Assembly: GCF_003703975.1 (NCBI RefSeq)
Contig: NZ_QTJY01000002.1
Span: 372,001 to 436,000, forward strand
DNA length: 64,000 bases
Reading direction: 5' to 3'
DNA from: Larkinella soli
GTDB lineage: Bacteria > Bacteroidota > Bacteroidia > Cytophagales > Spirosomataceae
The notes beneath the pieces are model-generated. The model was given only the letters and a program-made list of their open reading frames with translations, had not been told where the DNA came from and searched no databases. Made by a program: the position numbers and the translations under genes. Position 1 is the first letter of the stretch, and the number at the start of each line of letters is the position of its first letter. Shown piece after piece: positions 24,317 to 33,425 of this stretch.

Positions 24317-27019
24317 TTACCGGCGCAGCAGCCGGACCTGGCGGCTTTTTTCCGGGGTGCTTACCTTCAATACCATCAGCCCCGTCGCCGGCGTTCTCAG
24401 GTCGAACCGCTGATATTCAACCTTTGCCGCTTTTTCCAGCCGACGGCTTTCAATCACCCGCCCCTGCAGATCGATCAGTTCGAAACGAAGCGGACGGCTT
24501 TCAGCGCCCTGCACTTCCACCTCCAGTTCCTCCCCGACCGGGTTTCCCCGCACGACCACATGGAAGTCAGCCACCGGGGCGGTGCCGATCCGGCCCGCCG
24601 GCGCACACGTAAAGGTTTTGGGCGCCCCTTTCAGGACGTAGGCACTGCCCGCGATCCGGGCGCCGACGGAGTGCGCCCGGCCGTCCCGGAAAGCGGAGGG
24701 AATGGGGAAGCTGTAACCGTGAACCCCGTTGCCTTTGCCGGCATCCTTCAGGTCCTGCCGGAATAGATCGGCTCTCACCTGACCCAGCACGGTGCTACCC
24801 TCGTAAAATTCAACGACCATGACCGTATTGGGTTTGTTGCGGTCCCATACCCAGCCCCGCAACCCTCCGCAGTCGGCTTTGTCGAGGTAGCCTTCAAAAT
24901 TGCCGGTCACCGGGCCGGGCGGGGGCGGTGCGGCCGTTCCGACGGTCAGGCTGAGGGCCAGACTGGTGGTTTGCGGTTTAGTATCGGTGGCGGAATAGGT
25001 CAGGCTGAAGGGCCCGGTGACGCTCGGCGTTCCGCTGATGGTACGGGATAGGGCCGAAAAACTCAGCCCGCCCGGCAGGCCGGTCAGAGCATAGGTGAGC
25101 GGTCCGTCTTCGGGGTCGGTGAAGGCAGGAAGCACGGTCGAAAAGGCGACGCCCTGGGTCGCGGAAAGGGGGCCGGCCGCGGGGGCCGCCGGAGGAAGGT
25201 TGACGGGGGGCGGTGGCGGATTCCCGGAAGTGGGGCAGGTCACCGTTTTCGGAGAAAGTTTCAGGAGATAGGTGCTGCCCTGCACCCGCGCCCAGACGGT
25301 ATGTGCCCGGCCGTCGCGCAGGCTCGCGGGCGTGTTCAGCAGAAAGCCGTGGACACCGTTTCCTTTCCCGGCATTTTTCAGGTCCTGCCGAAAGATATTG
25401 GCTTCCGTGGTTCCCTGCACCGTTGCCGATCCGGCCGTGGCTCCGTCCAGAAACTCCACCGTATAGCTGACGTTGGGTTTGTCCCGGTTCCAGACCCAGC
25501 CGTACAGGGAGTTACAGTCGGCCCGGTCGAGAAAGCCCTCGAAATTGCCGGTGACGGTCACCGGGCCGGGCGCAGAGACGGCAAGATTCAGCGAAACCGA
25601 TGCGGAAACCAGCCCGTCCGTAGCTGCGTAAGCCACGGTAAATGAGCCGGTCTGGGAGGTGGTGCCCGAAAGCGTGCGGGTAGACGGAACGAAAGTCAGG
25701 CCGGGAGGAAGCCCGGTCACGGAATAGGTCAGGTAGTCGTTGTCGGCATCGGTAAACGCAGGCAGAACCGCCCTGAAGGTCTGGCCGGCCGTCGCACTCA
25801 GGGAGGAAACCGCCGGGGCGGCCGGGGCGCGGTTGGCGGTGGGATCTCCGGCCCTCAGCCGGTATACGGTCCCTTCATTGAAGGTCAGGACGTACAATTC
25901 GCCGTCGGCCCCCTGTCCGAACCCGACGGGATTGGCGAGAACCGGCGTCTGAAGCGTATTTTGCAGGCTGCCGGCTTCCCGGCGAAGCAGCCACAGCTTC
26001 CCCTGGGCGTAGTCGCCGTAGACGTACCAGCCCTGAAGGCCCGGAAACCGGCTTCCACGATAGACGAAACCGCCCACCACGGAACTGCTCTGCCCGCCGT
26101 TGTTGGAAAAGCCCGCATACTCCAGCAGGGGCATCGTAAAATTGGCGGCCGGCGCGCAACCCGTCGCCACGTAGGGATGAGATCCCTCATAACACCGCCA
26201 GCCGAAGTTCAGACCGGCCGGAAGCGAGCCGCTCGAGGCCGGGACGAAGTTCACCTCCTCGTAACCGTCCTGCCCGTTGTCGCCCAGCCAGAGGTCGCCG
26301 GTCTGACGGTCGAAGCCGGCGCGCCAGGGGTTCCGCAGGCCGGCGGCCCAGATTTCATCCGGGATGCTGTCGCCGGGAGTTTGATACGGGTTAGTGGCAG
26401 GAATCCGGTAGGGCGGGGCGACGTCGACGTCGATGCGCAGGATTTTGCCGTACGGTTTTTTCAGGTTCTGGGCGTTGCCGAGCGGGTCGCCCGTCTTTCC
26501 CCGGTCGCCGTTGCCGTCGTCGCCCAGAAAAATGTACAGAAAGCCGTCGGGACCGAACAGCAGGCGTCCGCCCCGGTGGCCGTTGTCCGGAAAGGGGATC
26601 GCCATGACCACCGACTCGCTCGCCGGGTCGGCCACGTTCGGATTGCCGGCATTGCGGGTGAAGCGCGACACGACCGAGTAGCCGTCACTGCGGGCGTAAT
26701 AGACATATAGAAACCCGTTGCCCTGAAAATCCGGGTGAAACGCCATACTGAAGATACCGTTGAACTTCGTATCCCTCAGTTGGGAAGCCGGTATCTGAAG
26801 GAAGGGCGTCGAAAGGACGGTTCCCGACGACTCCAGAATCCTGATCCGTCCGCCGGCTTCCGCCACATACAGCCGGTCGGTTCCTCCGTGCGCCAGGTCG
26901 ACCGGTGCCTGGAAACCGGAAGCCACCGGCTGCAACTGGAGTTTCGGTACCTGGGAAACGGCCGGACCGGCGAAAAGAGAGCAGGAAATAAAGAGGAAAA
27001 CCCGGTAGAAACAGCACAT
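24317..27019 (-). CDS. T9SS-exported glucose/sorbosone dehydrogenase-like protein with repeated accessory modules
   Basis: The protein has 900 residues. A signal peptide (1-22) precedes a six-bladed PQQ-type dehydrogenase propeller (about 25-385; PVDLAHGGTDRLYVAEAGGR; FGPDGFLYIFLGDDGNGD; GLRNPWRAGFD). Then come a putative-Ig domain (~395-485), a Cys-bracketed module (~491-595), a second putative-Ig (~603-695), a second module (~706-805), and a C-terminal T9SS sorting domain (~812-900) ending in KSRQVRLLRR. The modules share a GWVWxRxKPN core and one Cys near each end. The same module occurs three times in the rhamnosidase at 33426-38600. It is probably a surface-attached sugar oxidase or lectin; the cofactor is inferred. 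Confidence 0.88.
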   Translation of the reverse strand: MCCFYRVFLFISCSLFAGPAVSQVPKLQLQPVASGFQAPVDLAHGGTDRLYVAEAGGRIRILESSGTVLSTPFLQIPASQLRDTKFNGIFSMAFHPDFQGNGFLYVYYARSDGYSVVSRFTRNAGNPNVADPASESVVMAIPFPDNGHRGGRLLFGPDGFLYIFLGDDGNGDRGKTGDPLGNAQNLKKPYGKILRIDVDVAPPYRIPATNPYQTPGDSIPDEIWAAGLRNPWRAGFDRQTGDLWLGDNGQDGYEEVNFVPASSGSLPAGLNFGWRCYEGSHPYVATGCAPAANFTMPLLEYAGFSNNGGQSSSVVGGFVYRGSRFPGLQGWYVYGDYAQGKLWLLRREAGSLQNTLQTPVLANPVGFGQGADGELYVLTFNEGTVYRLRAGDPTANRAPAAPAVSSLSATAGQTFRAVLPAFTDADNDYLTYSVTGLPPGLTFVPSTRTLSGTTSQTGSFTVAYAATDGLVSASVSLNLAVSAPGPVTVTGNFEGFLDRADCNSLYGWVWNRDKPNVSYTVEFLDGATAGSATVQGTTEANIFRQDLKNAGKGNGVHGFLLNTPASLRDGRAHTVWARVQGSTYLLKLSPKTVTCPTSGNPPPPPVNLPPAAPAAGPLSATQGVAFSTVLPAFTDPEDGPLTYALTGLPGGLSFSALSRTISGTPSVTGPFSLTYSATDTKPQTTSLALSLTVGTAAPPPPGPVTGNFEGYLDKADCGGLRGWVWDRNKPNTVMVVEFYEGSTVLGQVRADLFRQDLKDAGKGNGVHGYSFPIPSAFRDGRAHSVGARIAGSAYVLKGAPKTFTCAPAGRIGTAPVADFHVVVRGNPVGEELEVEVQGAESRPLRFELIDLQGRVIESRRLEKAAKVEYQRFDLRTPATGLMVLKVSTPEKSRQVRLLRR

Positions 27020-27118
27020 AAAGACAGAGCTGGTTTTGCCGATAATTTACTAAGAATCTGAGGATTGACGAAATCAGACCGAACTTTTGACAAAAAATTC
27101 CAATCCATACCGCCGTCC

Positions 27119-27147
27119 GGGGCCGGGCAGTCAGGCCGCCCGGCCCC
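27119..27147 (-). terminator. GC-rich hairpin at the end of the efflux operon
   Basis: A perfect 10-base stem, GGGGCCGGGC (27119-27128) with GCCCGGCCCC (27138-27147), straddles the stop codon of the RND pump gene. No T-run follows on the minus strand, so termination is only suggested. Confidence 0.35.
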
Positions 27148-30100
27148 GGTAGAATACGTAGAAGACGAGCGGGAAGACCAGCAGCGTCAGCACGGTGGCG
27201 GTGATCAGCCCGCCGATGACCACGATGGCCAGCGGTTTGGAGGTTTCCGAACCGATGCCGGTCGCCACGGCCGCCGGGATCAGACCGATGGCGGCCATCA
27301 TGGCGGTCATGACCACCGGCCGGACCCTCGACAGGACGCCCTGCAGGATAGAGTCGTTCAGCGACAGCCGGTTATGCAGGTTTTTCTTGAACACCGACAC
27401 TAGAATGACCCCATTCTGAATGCAGATGCCGAAGAGGGCGATGAAACCGATCCCGGCCGAAATGCTGAAGTTGACGTGCGTAATGAGCAGGGCCGCAATG
27501 CCGCCGATCATGGCGAAGGGGACGTTGAGCAGCACCATGCCGGCATCCCGCACATTCCCGAACAGCACGAACAGAATCAGGAAGATGCCGAACAGGCTGA
27601 CCGGGACGACCTGTTCCAGCCGTTGGGTGGCCCGCTGCTGGTTTTCGAAGTCGCCGGCCCATTTGATGGTGTAGCCCTGCGGCAGCTTGACGTGGGCATT
27701 CACCTTCTGCTGCGCTTCGGCCACGGTGCTGCCCATGTCACGACCCCGCACTGAGAACTTGACGGCCCCGTACCGCTGGTTGCCTTCGCGGTAGATCAGC
27801 ACCGGGCCGGTCTGCGTGTACACTTTCGCAATCTCCTTGATGGGAATCTGGGTGCCGTTGCGGGTCGGCACCATCAGTTCGGCGATCTGGCTTTCATTGG
27901 ACCGGAACGAGGGGATGTACCGGATGCGGAGGTCGAATTTACGTTCGCCTTCGTAGATTTCCGTAGCGGCTTTTCCGCCGATGGCCATTTCCACGACGGC
28001 CTCGGCTTCGGCCTTATCGACGCCGTAGAGCGCCAGTTTCTGCTCGTCCAGTTCGATGCGCAGTTCCGGCTGGCCGATGTTCCGGATCACACCCAGGTCC
28101 CGGATGCCGTCGACGGTCGCCAGTTGCTTCTCGACTTCCCGGGATTTGTTTTCCAGGGTATAGAGGTCGGGGCCGTAGATCTTCACCGCAATGGAACCTT
28201 TGACGCCCGAGACGGCCTCGGCCACATTGTCCATGATGGGCTGCGAAAAGCCGAAATCCACACCGGGGAAAACCTTCAGTTTCTCCTGCATCCGGTCGAT
28301 GAGCTGCTCCTTGGTGATGGACTCCTTCCACTCGTCTTTCGGGTAAACGTCTACCAGAAACTCGACGTTGTAGAAACCGGTCGGGTCGGTGCCGTCGTTG
28401 GGGCGGCCGGTCTGCGAGATGACGCCCTTCACCTCCGGAAACTCCTCGAACACCTGCCGCATCCGGGTCGTGAGCCAGACCGACTCGGACAGTGAAATGC
28501 TCATCGGCATGCCGGCCCGGACGTAGATGGAGCCTTCGTCGAGTTCGGGCAGAAATTCCGTTCCGAGCAGCGTAAAGCCCGACAGGCCGATTACCACCAA
28601 CGCCACGGCCGCCAGCAGGCTGGCCCGTTTGTGGGCGAACGTATAGCCGAAAGCCCGGGTAACGTGGCGGCTGATGAACGCCACGAAGGGGTTGTGTTTT
28701 TCCCGTACGTTCTGCTTCAGCAGGATGCTCGTCAGGGCCGGCACCAGCGTCAGCGTAAAGATCAGGGCGCCCAGCAGGGCGAAGCCGAGCGTCCAGGCCA
28801 GCGGGGAGAACATCTTGCCCTCCACCTTCTGGAAAGAGAAGATCGGGATGAGGCAGGTGATGATGATCAGCTTGGAGAAAAAGATGGCTTTGCCCATCTC
28901 GGTGCCGGTTCGGCGCAGCACGCCCAGTTTGGCGAGTTTATTGAACTTCTCCATACCGTTGTGGTGTGCCATCTCGTCGAGGGTGACGAAAATCCCCTCC
29001 ACCATGACCACGGCCCCGTCCACGATGATGCCGAAGTCGATGGCCCCCATCGAGAGCAGGTTGGCCGACATGCCCCGAAGCCGCAGGCAGATGAACGCAA
29101 ACAACAGCGCCAGCGGGATGATGACCGACACGGTGACGGTGGTGCGCCAGTCGGCCATGAACAGGAAGACGATGACCGTCACGAACACGATGCCCTCGAT
29201 GAGGTTGTGCGTCACGGTATGGGTGGCGAAGTGAATGAGCGTTTCCCGGTTGTAGAACGTGTCGATTTTAACGTCCGACGGCAGGATCCTCGTATTCAGT
29301 TCCGTGATCTTGTCTTTAACCCGTTCGATGACTTCGCTGGGGTTTTCGCCCTTCCGCATCACCACGATGCATTCCACCACGTCGTTCTGCCGGTCGCGGC
29401 CGGCCTGACCCAGCCGGGGCAGGGCCGACTCGCTCACCTGAGCCACGTTCCGCACCATGATGGGGGTACCGTGAACGTTTTTGATGACGATATTCTGAAT
29501 ATCCTGGCTGTTTCTGAGCAGGCCGATGCCCCGGACGACGTAGGCTTCCGAGTTCTTTTCGATCACGTCGCCCCCGACGTTGACGTTGGAATTGGCCACG
29601 GCCTGATAGAGTTGCAGCGGGGTGATGTCGTAGTCGAGGAGCCGGCGCGGGTCCACCGAGATTTCGTAGGTTTTCACCTCCCCGCCGAAGCTCACGACGT
29701 CGGCGACGCCCGGAACGCTTTTCAACTGGCGGTCAATCACCCAGTCCTGGAGGGTTTTCAGGTCACGGGCGGAGCGGGTGCCGCTTTTGAGCGTATACCG
29801 GAAAATCTCACCGGTGGGGCCGTAGGGCGGCTGCACCTCCGGTTTGACGCCCTCGGGCAGATCGACGTTGCTGAGCAGGTTGTTGACCTGCTGGCGGGCG
29901 AAGGCATCGTCCACACCGTCCTCGAACAGCACCTTCACGACCGACAGGCCGAAGAGGGTGGTCGAGCGGATGTCGGTTTTCTTCTGGACCGGGTTCAGCC
30001 CGATCTCGACGGGAATGGTGACGAACTTCTCGATTTCCTCGGCGCTGCGGCCCGGCCACTGGGTGATGAGCGTGATCTGGGTGTTGGTCACGTCCGGAAA

Positions 30101-30223
30101 CGCTTCGATGGGCGTATTCCGGTAGCTGATGTACCCGGCCACGGCGGCCACGGCCGTCAGAAAGAAGACAAAGAACTTGTTCTTCAGCGAGAAGGACAGG
30201 ATATTTTTTATGAACTTATTCAT
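27131..30223 (-). CDS. CusA/CzcA-family heavy-metal efflux RND transporter
   Basis: The 1030-residue inner-membrane proton antiporter is of HME-RND type, and its length is normal for the family. The proton-relay helix 4 reads GAIDFGIIVDGAVVMVEG with both Asp and the Glu. NDGTDPTGFYNVEF in the periplasmic porter region and TPIEAFPDVTNTQITL at the N-terminus are typical of CzcA/CusA proteins. It would drive metal cations out through the adaptor and outer-membrane channel encoded just upstream in the same operon. Whether the ion is Cu/Ag or Co/Zn/Cd cannot be fixed from sequence alone; the motifs look more like the divalent-metal group. Confidence 0.93.
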   Translation of the reverse strand: MNKFIKNILSFSLKNKFFVFFLTAVAAVAGYISYRNTPIEAFPDVTNTQITLITQWPGRSAEEIEKFVTIPVEIGLNPVQKKTDIRSTTLFGLSVVKVLFEDGVDDAFARQQVNNLLSNVDLPEGVKPEVQPPYGPTGEIFRYTLKSGTRSARDLKTLQDWVIDRQLKSVPGVADVVSFGGEVKTYEISVDPRRLLDYDITPLQLYQAVANSNVNVGGDVIEKNSEAYVVRGIGLLRNSQDIQNIVIKNVHGTPIMVRNVAQVSESALPRLGQAGRDRQNDVVECIVVMRKGENPSEVIERVKDKITELNTRILPSDVKIDTFYNRETLIHFATHTVTHNLIEGIVFVTVIVFLFMADWRTTVTVSVIIPLALLFAFICLRLRGMSANLLSMGAIDFGIIVDGAVVMVEGIFVTLDEMAHHNGMEKFNKLAKLGVLRRTGTEMGKAIFFSKLIIITCLIPIFSFQKVEGKMFSPLAWTLGFALLGALIFTLTLVPALTSILLKQNVREKHNPFVAFISRHVTRAFGYTFAHKRASLLAAVALVVIGLSGFTLLGTEFLPELDEGSIYVRAGMPMSISLSESVWLTTRMRQVFEEFPEVKGVISQTGRPNDGTDPTGFYNVEFLVDVYPKDEWKESITKEQLIDRMQEKLKVFPGVDFGFSQPIMDNVAEAVSGVKGSIAVKIYGPDLYTLENKSREVEKQLATVDGIRDLGVIRNIGQPELRIELDEQKLALYGVDKAEAEAVVEMAIGGKAATEIYEGERKFDLRIRYIPSFRSNESQIAELMVPTRNGTQIPIKEIAKVYTQTGPVLIYREGNQRYGAVKFSVRGRDMGSTVAEAQQKVNAHVKLPQGYTIKWAGDFENQQRATQRLEQVVPVSLFGIFLILFVLFGNVRDAGMVLLNVPFAMIGGIAALLITHVNFSISAGIGFIALFGICIQNGVILVSVFKKNLHNRLSLNDSILQGVLSRVRPVVMTAMMAAIGLIPAAVATGIGSETSKPLAIVVIGGLITATVLTLLVFPLVFYVFYRGRAA

Positions 30224-30277
30224 GATTGTTCATGGAAATGGCGGCAAGGCCGTTGCGTGGGTGATACCGGGAAGACT

Positions 30278-31396
30278 TTAATGGCCCAGAGCGCTGTAAA
30301 CCAGCAGGCTGTTCCGGGTGACGACGCGGTCGCCGGGGGCCAGGCCGCCGGTCAGGTAGGTTCGGTTGCCGATGGTCTTGAAAACCGTCACCTCCCGGAC
30401 CACCGGCTGGCCGGCCCGGGTCAGGGCCACCACGAAATTCCGGCTCTGATCGAACACCAGGGCTTTGGACGGCACCGTCACCCGCTGGTCGTGACCGGCA
30501 AACTGCACCGTCACGGTGGCGAACATTTCCGGCTTGAGGGTGTAGTCGGCGTTGGCCAGCGTCACCCGGACTTTCAGGGTCTTGCTTTCCGGATCGAGCA
30601 CGTTGAAAATCTTGTCGATTTTGCCGCGGAATAGCCGGTCGGGGTATGAGAGGGTAGCAATCGTGGCGTCGTCGCCTTCCTTCACCTGCGAGAGGTCGGA
30701 TTCATAGACGTTCGCCAGCACCCAGACCTGATCGAGGTTGGAGATGGTAAACAGGTTTTCGGGGTCGTCGGAGCGGATTTCCATGCCCTGCGAGGCATTT
30801 TTCTCCACCACGAACCCGTTCACCGGCGACTTGACGACATAGACCGAGCCCGATCCGCCCAGGATGCTCCGGCGTTCGGCCACCCGGTTTACCTCCCCTT
30901 TGGCGGCCTCCAGCTGCTCGCGGGCGGCCACCAGCTCCCGTTGGGAAGCCAGACCGGCCTGGGCCATATCTTCGGTTACCTGAAGGTTCTTGCGGGCGAC
31001 GGATAATTGCCCTTTGGCCGCAATGGCCTGCTGGGCGAGGTCGGCCAGGTCGCCGGACCGGATCACGGCCAGCACCTGCCCTTTCTCAACGTAAGAACCG
31101 AGCTCGGCCTTCACCGCGTCGACATGGCCGCCCACCAGCGGGAACACCTTCACGACCTTGTCCTGATTGAAGGTGATTTTTCCGGTCAGACTCAGCTCAT
31201 TTCGAACCGTTTCCAGCCGGGCCGTGTCGATTCCGGCCATGGCCGGCAGGTTCGTTTCCTTCGGCTGCCCGGCGGCCGCATCCTCCGGGTTCGCCGACGA
31301 CCGGCAGCCCGTCAGGCTCCAGGTCAGGCCCACCAGAATGAGCAGCAGCGGTCGGACGAAGGCGGGGATAATCAGGGTGTGTTGGGGTATGTTCAT
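30278..31396 (-). CDS. RND efflux periplasmic adaptor lipoprotein (CzcB/CusB type)
   Basis: The protein is about 372 residues from ATG 31396. An upstream in-frame ATG at 31465 would overlap the TolC gene and spoil the signal. The chosen start gives a lipoprotein signal ending in SLTGCRSS. A hairpin-type membrane-fusion protein follows: PLVGGHVDAVKAELGSYVEKGQVLA (barrel-sandwich half), coiled-coil helices near AQQAIAAKGQLSVARKNLQV, and KSPVNGFVVEKNASQG. No extra metal-binding N-terminal domain is visible. It bridges the RND pump and outer-membrane channel, and lies between their genes. Confidence 0.92.
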   Translation of the reverse strand: MNIPQHTLIIPAFVRPLLLILVGLTWSLTGCRSSANPEDAAAGQPKETNLPAMAGIDTARLETVRNELSLTGKITFNQDKVVKVFPLVGGHVDAVKAELGSYVEKGQVLAVIRSGDLADLAQQAIAAKGQLSVARKNLQVTEDMAQAGLASQRELVAAREQLEAAKGEVNRVAERRSILGGSGSVYVVKSPVNGFVVEKNASQGMEIRSDDPENLFTISNLDQVWVLANVYESDLSQVKEGDDATIATLSYPDRLFRGKIDKIFNVLDPESKTLKVRVTLANADYTLKPEMFATVTVQFAGHDQRVTVPSKALVFDQSRNFVVALTRAGQPVVREVTVFKTIGNRTYLTGGLAPGDRVVTRNSLLVYSALGH

Positions 31397-31442
31397 GATC
31401 GAAATTCTTTTGAGACGGTTATTCAGGAAAAAGAAGCAAGGA

Positions 31443-32711
31443 TCAGGGGCGGAACAGGTCGGCACCGACCGCGTAGTTCAGTTCCTCCAGACTCTGCTGC
31501 CGGTCGTTCTGAAGCTGCGTAAACTGAATCTGGCTGGATTTGTAGGAGTCGAAGAAATCCAGGAACTCGACGACGTCGATGTTCTGCTTGCGGTAGTTGA
31601 GCGTTACGCCCTGAATCAGCCGGCTGAAATCGCTGTTGAAACGCCGGTCGAAGGTGCGGGCCATGCGGTCCGCCTGCTGCGCCTTTGCGTAGGCCTTCTG
31701 CACGTCGCTTTCCACCTGAAGGGCATAGGCTCCGGCGGCCTGCCGGCTGCTCTGCGTCCGGATGGTGGCAGCCTGAATGTTCCCCTGATTCCGGTTGAAG
31801 ACCGGCAGATTGATCCCGACCCCAACGCCGACGTAGTTCGGAAGGTAGCCGGCATTGCGATCGTAGGTGGCCTGGACGGTCAGGTCCGGAACGGCCATCG
31901 CCTTCTGGAGTGCCAGATTCTGCTGCTCCTGTCGGGCCTGATCTTCAAATGCCTTCAGGTCGAAACGGTGTTCTTCGGCGGTTTTCACCAGTTCGTCGAC
32001 CTTCAGGCCGGCCACCGACGGCCGGTTCAGATCGGCTTCCGACAGCACCGGCACGATGGTTTGCAGGGGACTTTGATTGAGCAGAACGGCCAGGTCGGCC
32101 TGATCGTCGATGGCCCGCTTCAGTGCCAGTTGGCGCTCGGTCGTCAGCGTAAACAGATAGGCCTTGAGCCGGGCCAGATCTTTCAGCGGCACGTTTCCTT
32201 TGTCGAACTGCTGCTGGTAAAGATCGACCGTCTGCTCCAGCGTCTGAATCTCCTGATCGTATACCGTCAGGGCCTGCCGGGTGAAATACAGGTCGTAAAA
32301 CGTACTCCGGAGCTGGAAACTCAGCGTCCGGATGAGGTCGTAATACCGGTCGCCGGCCAGGGCCGTTCCCGTCCGGGCGACGGCCAGCTGCCGGTTGCGC
32401 TTCCCGGCCAGCAGCAGCAGTTGCTGGAACTGCACCACCTGCTCGGAGTTGGCCTGGCGCACCGGCATGAACTCTTTCGTGTGAGCATTATACGGCATCT
32501 GCTCGATATAAACGCCGGGATTGTTCCGGAGCCGGGTCTGGTATTCATAAGCCTGGCCTTCGTCGATGCCCATTCGGGCGGCAATCAGCTGGAGGTTACC
32601 GCGCCGGAAATCAGCCTCGGCCTGAGGCAGTGTGTAGGTAAGCGTGTCACCGGCAGTCGCCCGGGTGACCAGAAGCCCGAACAAGGCTCCAGATGCCAAT
32701 AGAATTTTCAT
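31443..32711 (-). CDS. TolC-family outer membrane efflux channel (CzcC/CusC type)
   Basis: The 422-residue protein has a signal peptide (1-20). Two outer-membrane efflux repeats of long alpha-helices are seen, for example ERQLALKRAIDDQADLAVLL and ADRMARTFDRRFNSDFSRLI. The motif VGVGINLPVFNRNQGNI, marking the strand-to-helix turn, is typical of CzcC-like proteins. There is no lipobox. It is the outer-membrane exit duct of the metal pump encoded downstream and lies 46 bases before the adaptor start. A small secreted protein gene precedes it. Confidence 0.92.
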   Translation of the reverse strand: MKILLASGALFGLLVTRATAGDTLTYTLPQAEADFRRGNLQLIAARMGIDEGQAYEYQTRLRNNPGVYIEQMPYNAHTKEFMPVRQANSEQVVQFQQLLLLAGKRNRQLAVARTGTALAGDRYYDLIRTLSFQLRSTFYDLYFTRQALTVYDQEIQTLEQTVDLYQQQFDKGNVPLKDLARLKAYLFTLTTERQLALKRAIDDQADLAVLLNQSPLQTIVPVLSEADLNRPSVAGLKVDELVKTAEEHRFDLKAFEDQARQEQQNLALQKAMAVPDLTVQATYDRNAGYLPNYVGVGVGINLPVFNRNQGNIQAATIRTQSSRQAAGAYALQVESDVQKAYAKAQQADRMARTFDRRFNSDFSRLIQGVTLNYRKQNIDVVEFLDFFDSYKSSQIQFTQLQNDRQQSLEELNYAVGADLFRP

Positions 32712-32802
32712 GGCCTGGTGTGATCAGATGAGGGGTATTCCTAAAACGGTTGATTTCAGGCGCACCCCGCACGGGGCGGCCCTGCCGACGGAACCGTTCG
32801 GG

Positions 32803-33147
32803 TCAGGGAATCCGGAGGGAGCAAAAGAGGACGTAGAGGGCAATTTTCCGTCCGGTGGCGTTTCCGGCTTCGGGCCGGTAAACCCGGCAGAACGGTGAAA
32901 AGCGACCGTTCCACACCCGTTCCGGGAAGCTGGAAAGCAGGGCCGGCGACGGGTCCGGCAGATGATCGGGCGTTTCATCGGGGGTGGCACACACCCAGGC
33001 CGGCCCGACGGCCCAAAACGCATCGGCCGTTTTTTTGAAACGCAGTCCGCTCCGGCCGTCTTCCCCGGCTGCCGCCGGTACGATGGCCTGAAAAGCCAGC
33101 ACCCAGAGGAAGCCGAGAAAAATACCGATTCGGGTGGCTGCGGACAT
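32803..33147 (-). CDS. Small secreted protein at the head of the metal efflux operon, unknown function
   Basis: The 114-residue protein has a signal peptide (TRIGIFLGFLWVLAFQAIVPAAAGE, cleavage near 28), followed by a mature part rich in Trp, Pro and Cys (AFWAVGPAWVCATPDETP; FSPFCRVYRPEAG; YVLFCSLRIP). I do not recognise a family. It lies 91 bases upstream of the TolC gene on the same strand, where Bacteroidota metal-efflux operons often carry a small metal-related protein, but no His-rich site is seen. A longer overlapping frame (32724-33170) lacks a signal and looks spurious. Confidence 0.55.
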   Translation of the reverse strand: MSAATRIGIFLGFLWVLAFQAIVPAAAGEDGRSGLRFKKTADAFWAVGPAWVCATPDETPDHLPDPSPALLSSFPERVWNGRFSPFCRVYRPEAGNATGRKIALYVLFCSLRIP

Positions 33148-33343
33148 CTTGCGTCAGGATTTAGGCGCAACCTATACCCCGCAGATAAAAAAGGGATGAA
33201 TTAGCCATTAAAAGCTAATTAAACGAAGGCCCCGGCCGGCACTACCTAAGTAGATACTGCCCGGGTCGGGCGCATCCTTTTCGGAAAGGCATTCATTTGT
33301 CGGACAAGCCGATAGGGATTATCAATAAATTAAAGTAACCGAT

Positions 33344-33351
33344 TATCTTTG
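33344..33351 (+). promoter_or_regulatory. Candidate -7 box for the rhamnosidase gene
   Basis: TATCTTTG matches the Bacteroidota -7 consensus TAnnTTTG. It lies 74 bases upstream of ATG 33426 in an AT-rich stretch. No convincing -33 element was seen. Confidence 0.4.
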
Positions 33352-33425
33352 AATGGAATACTTATTGATACAATTTCTCCCATAGAATCACCAACGTATA
33401 TCGACAAAACCTCTCCGACCCTTTC

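Noticed and set aside
28631-30634. Plus-strand frame (667 codons) across the RND pump gene
   Set aside because: Antisense shadow with no recognisable domain; the RND motifs lie on the other strand.
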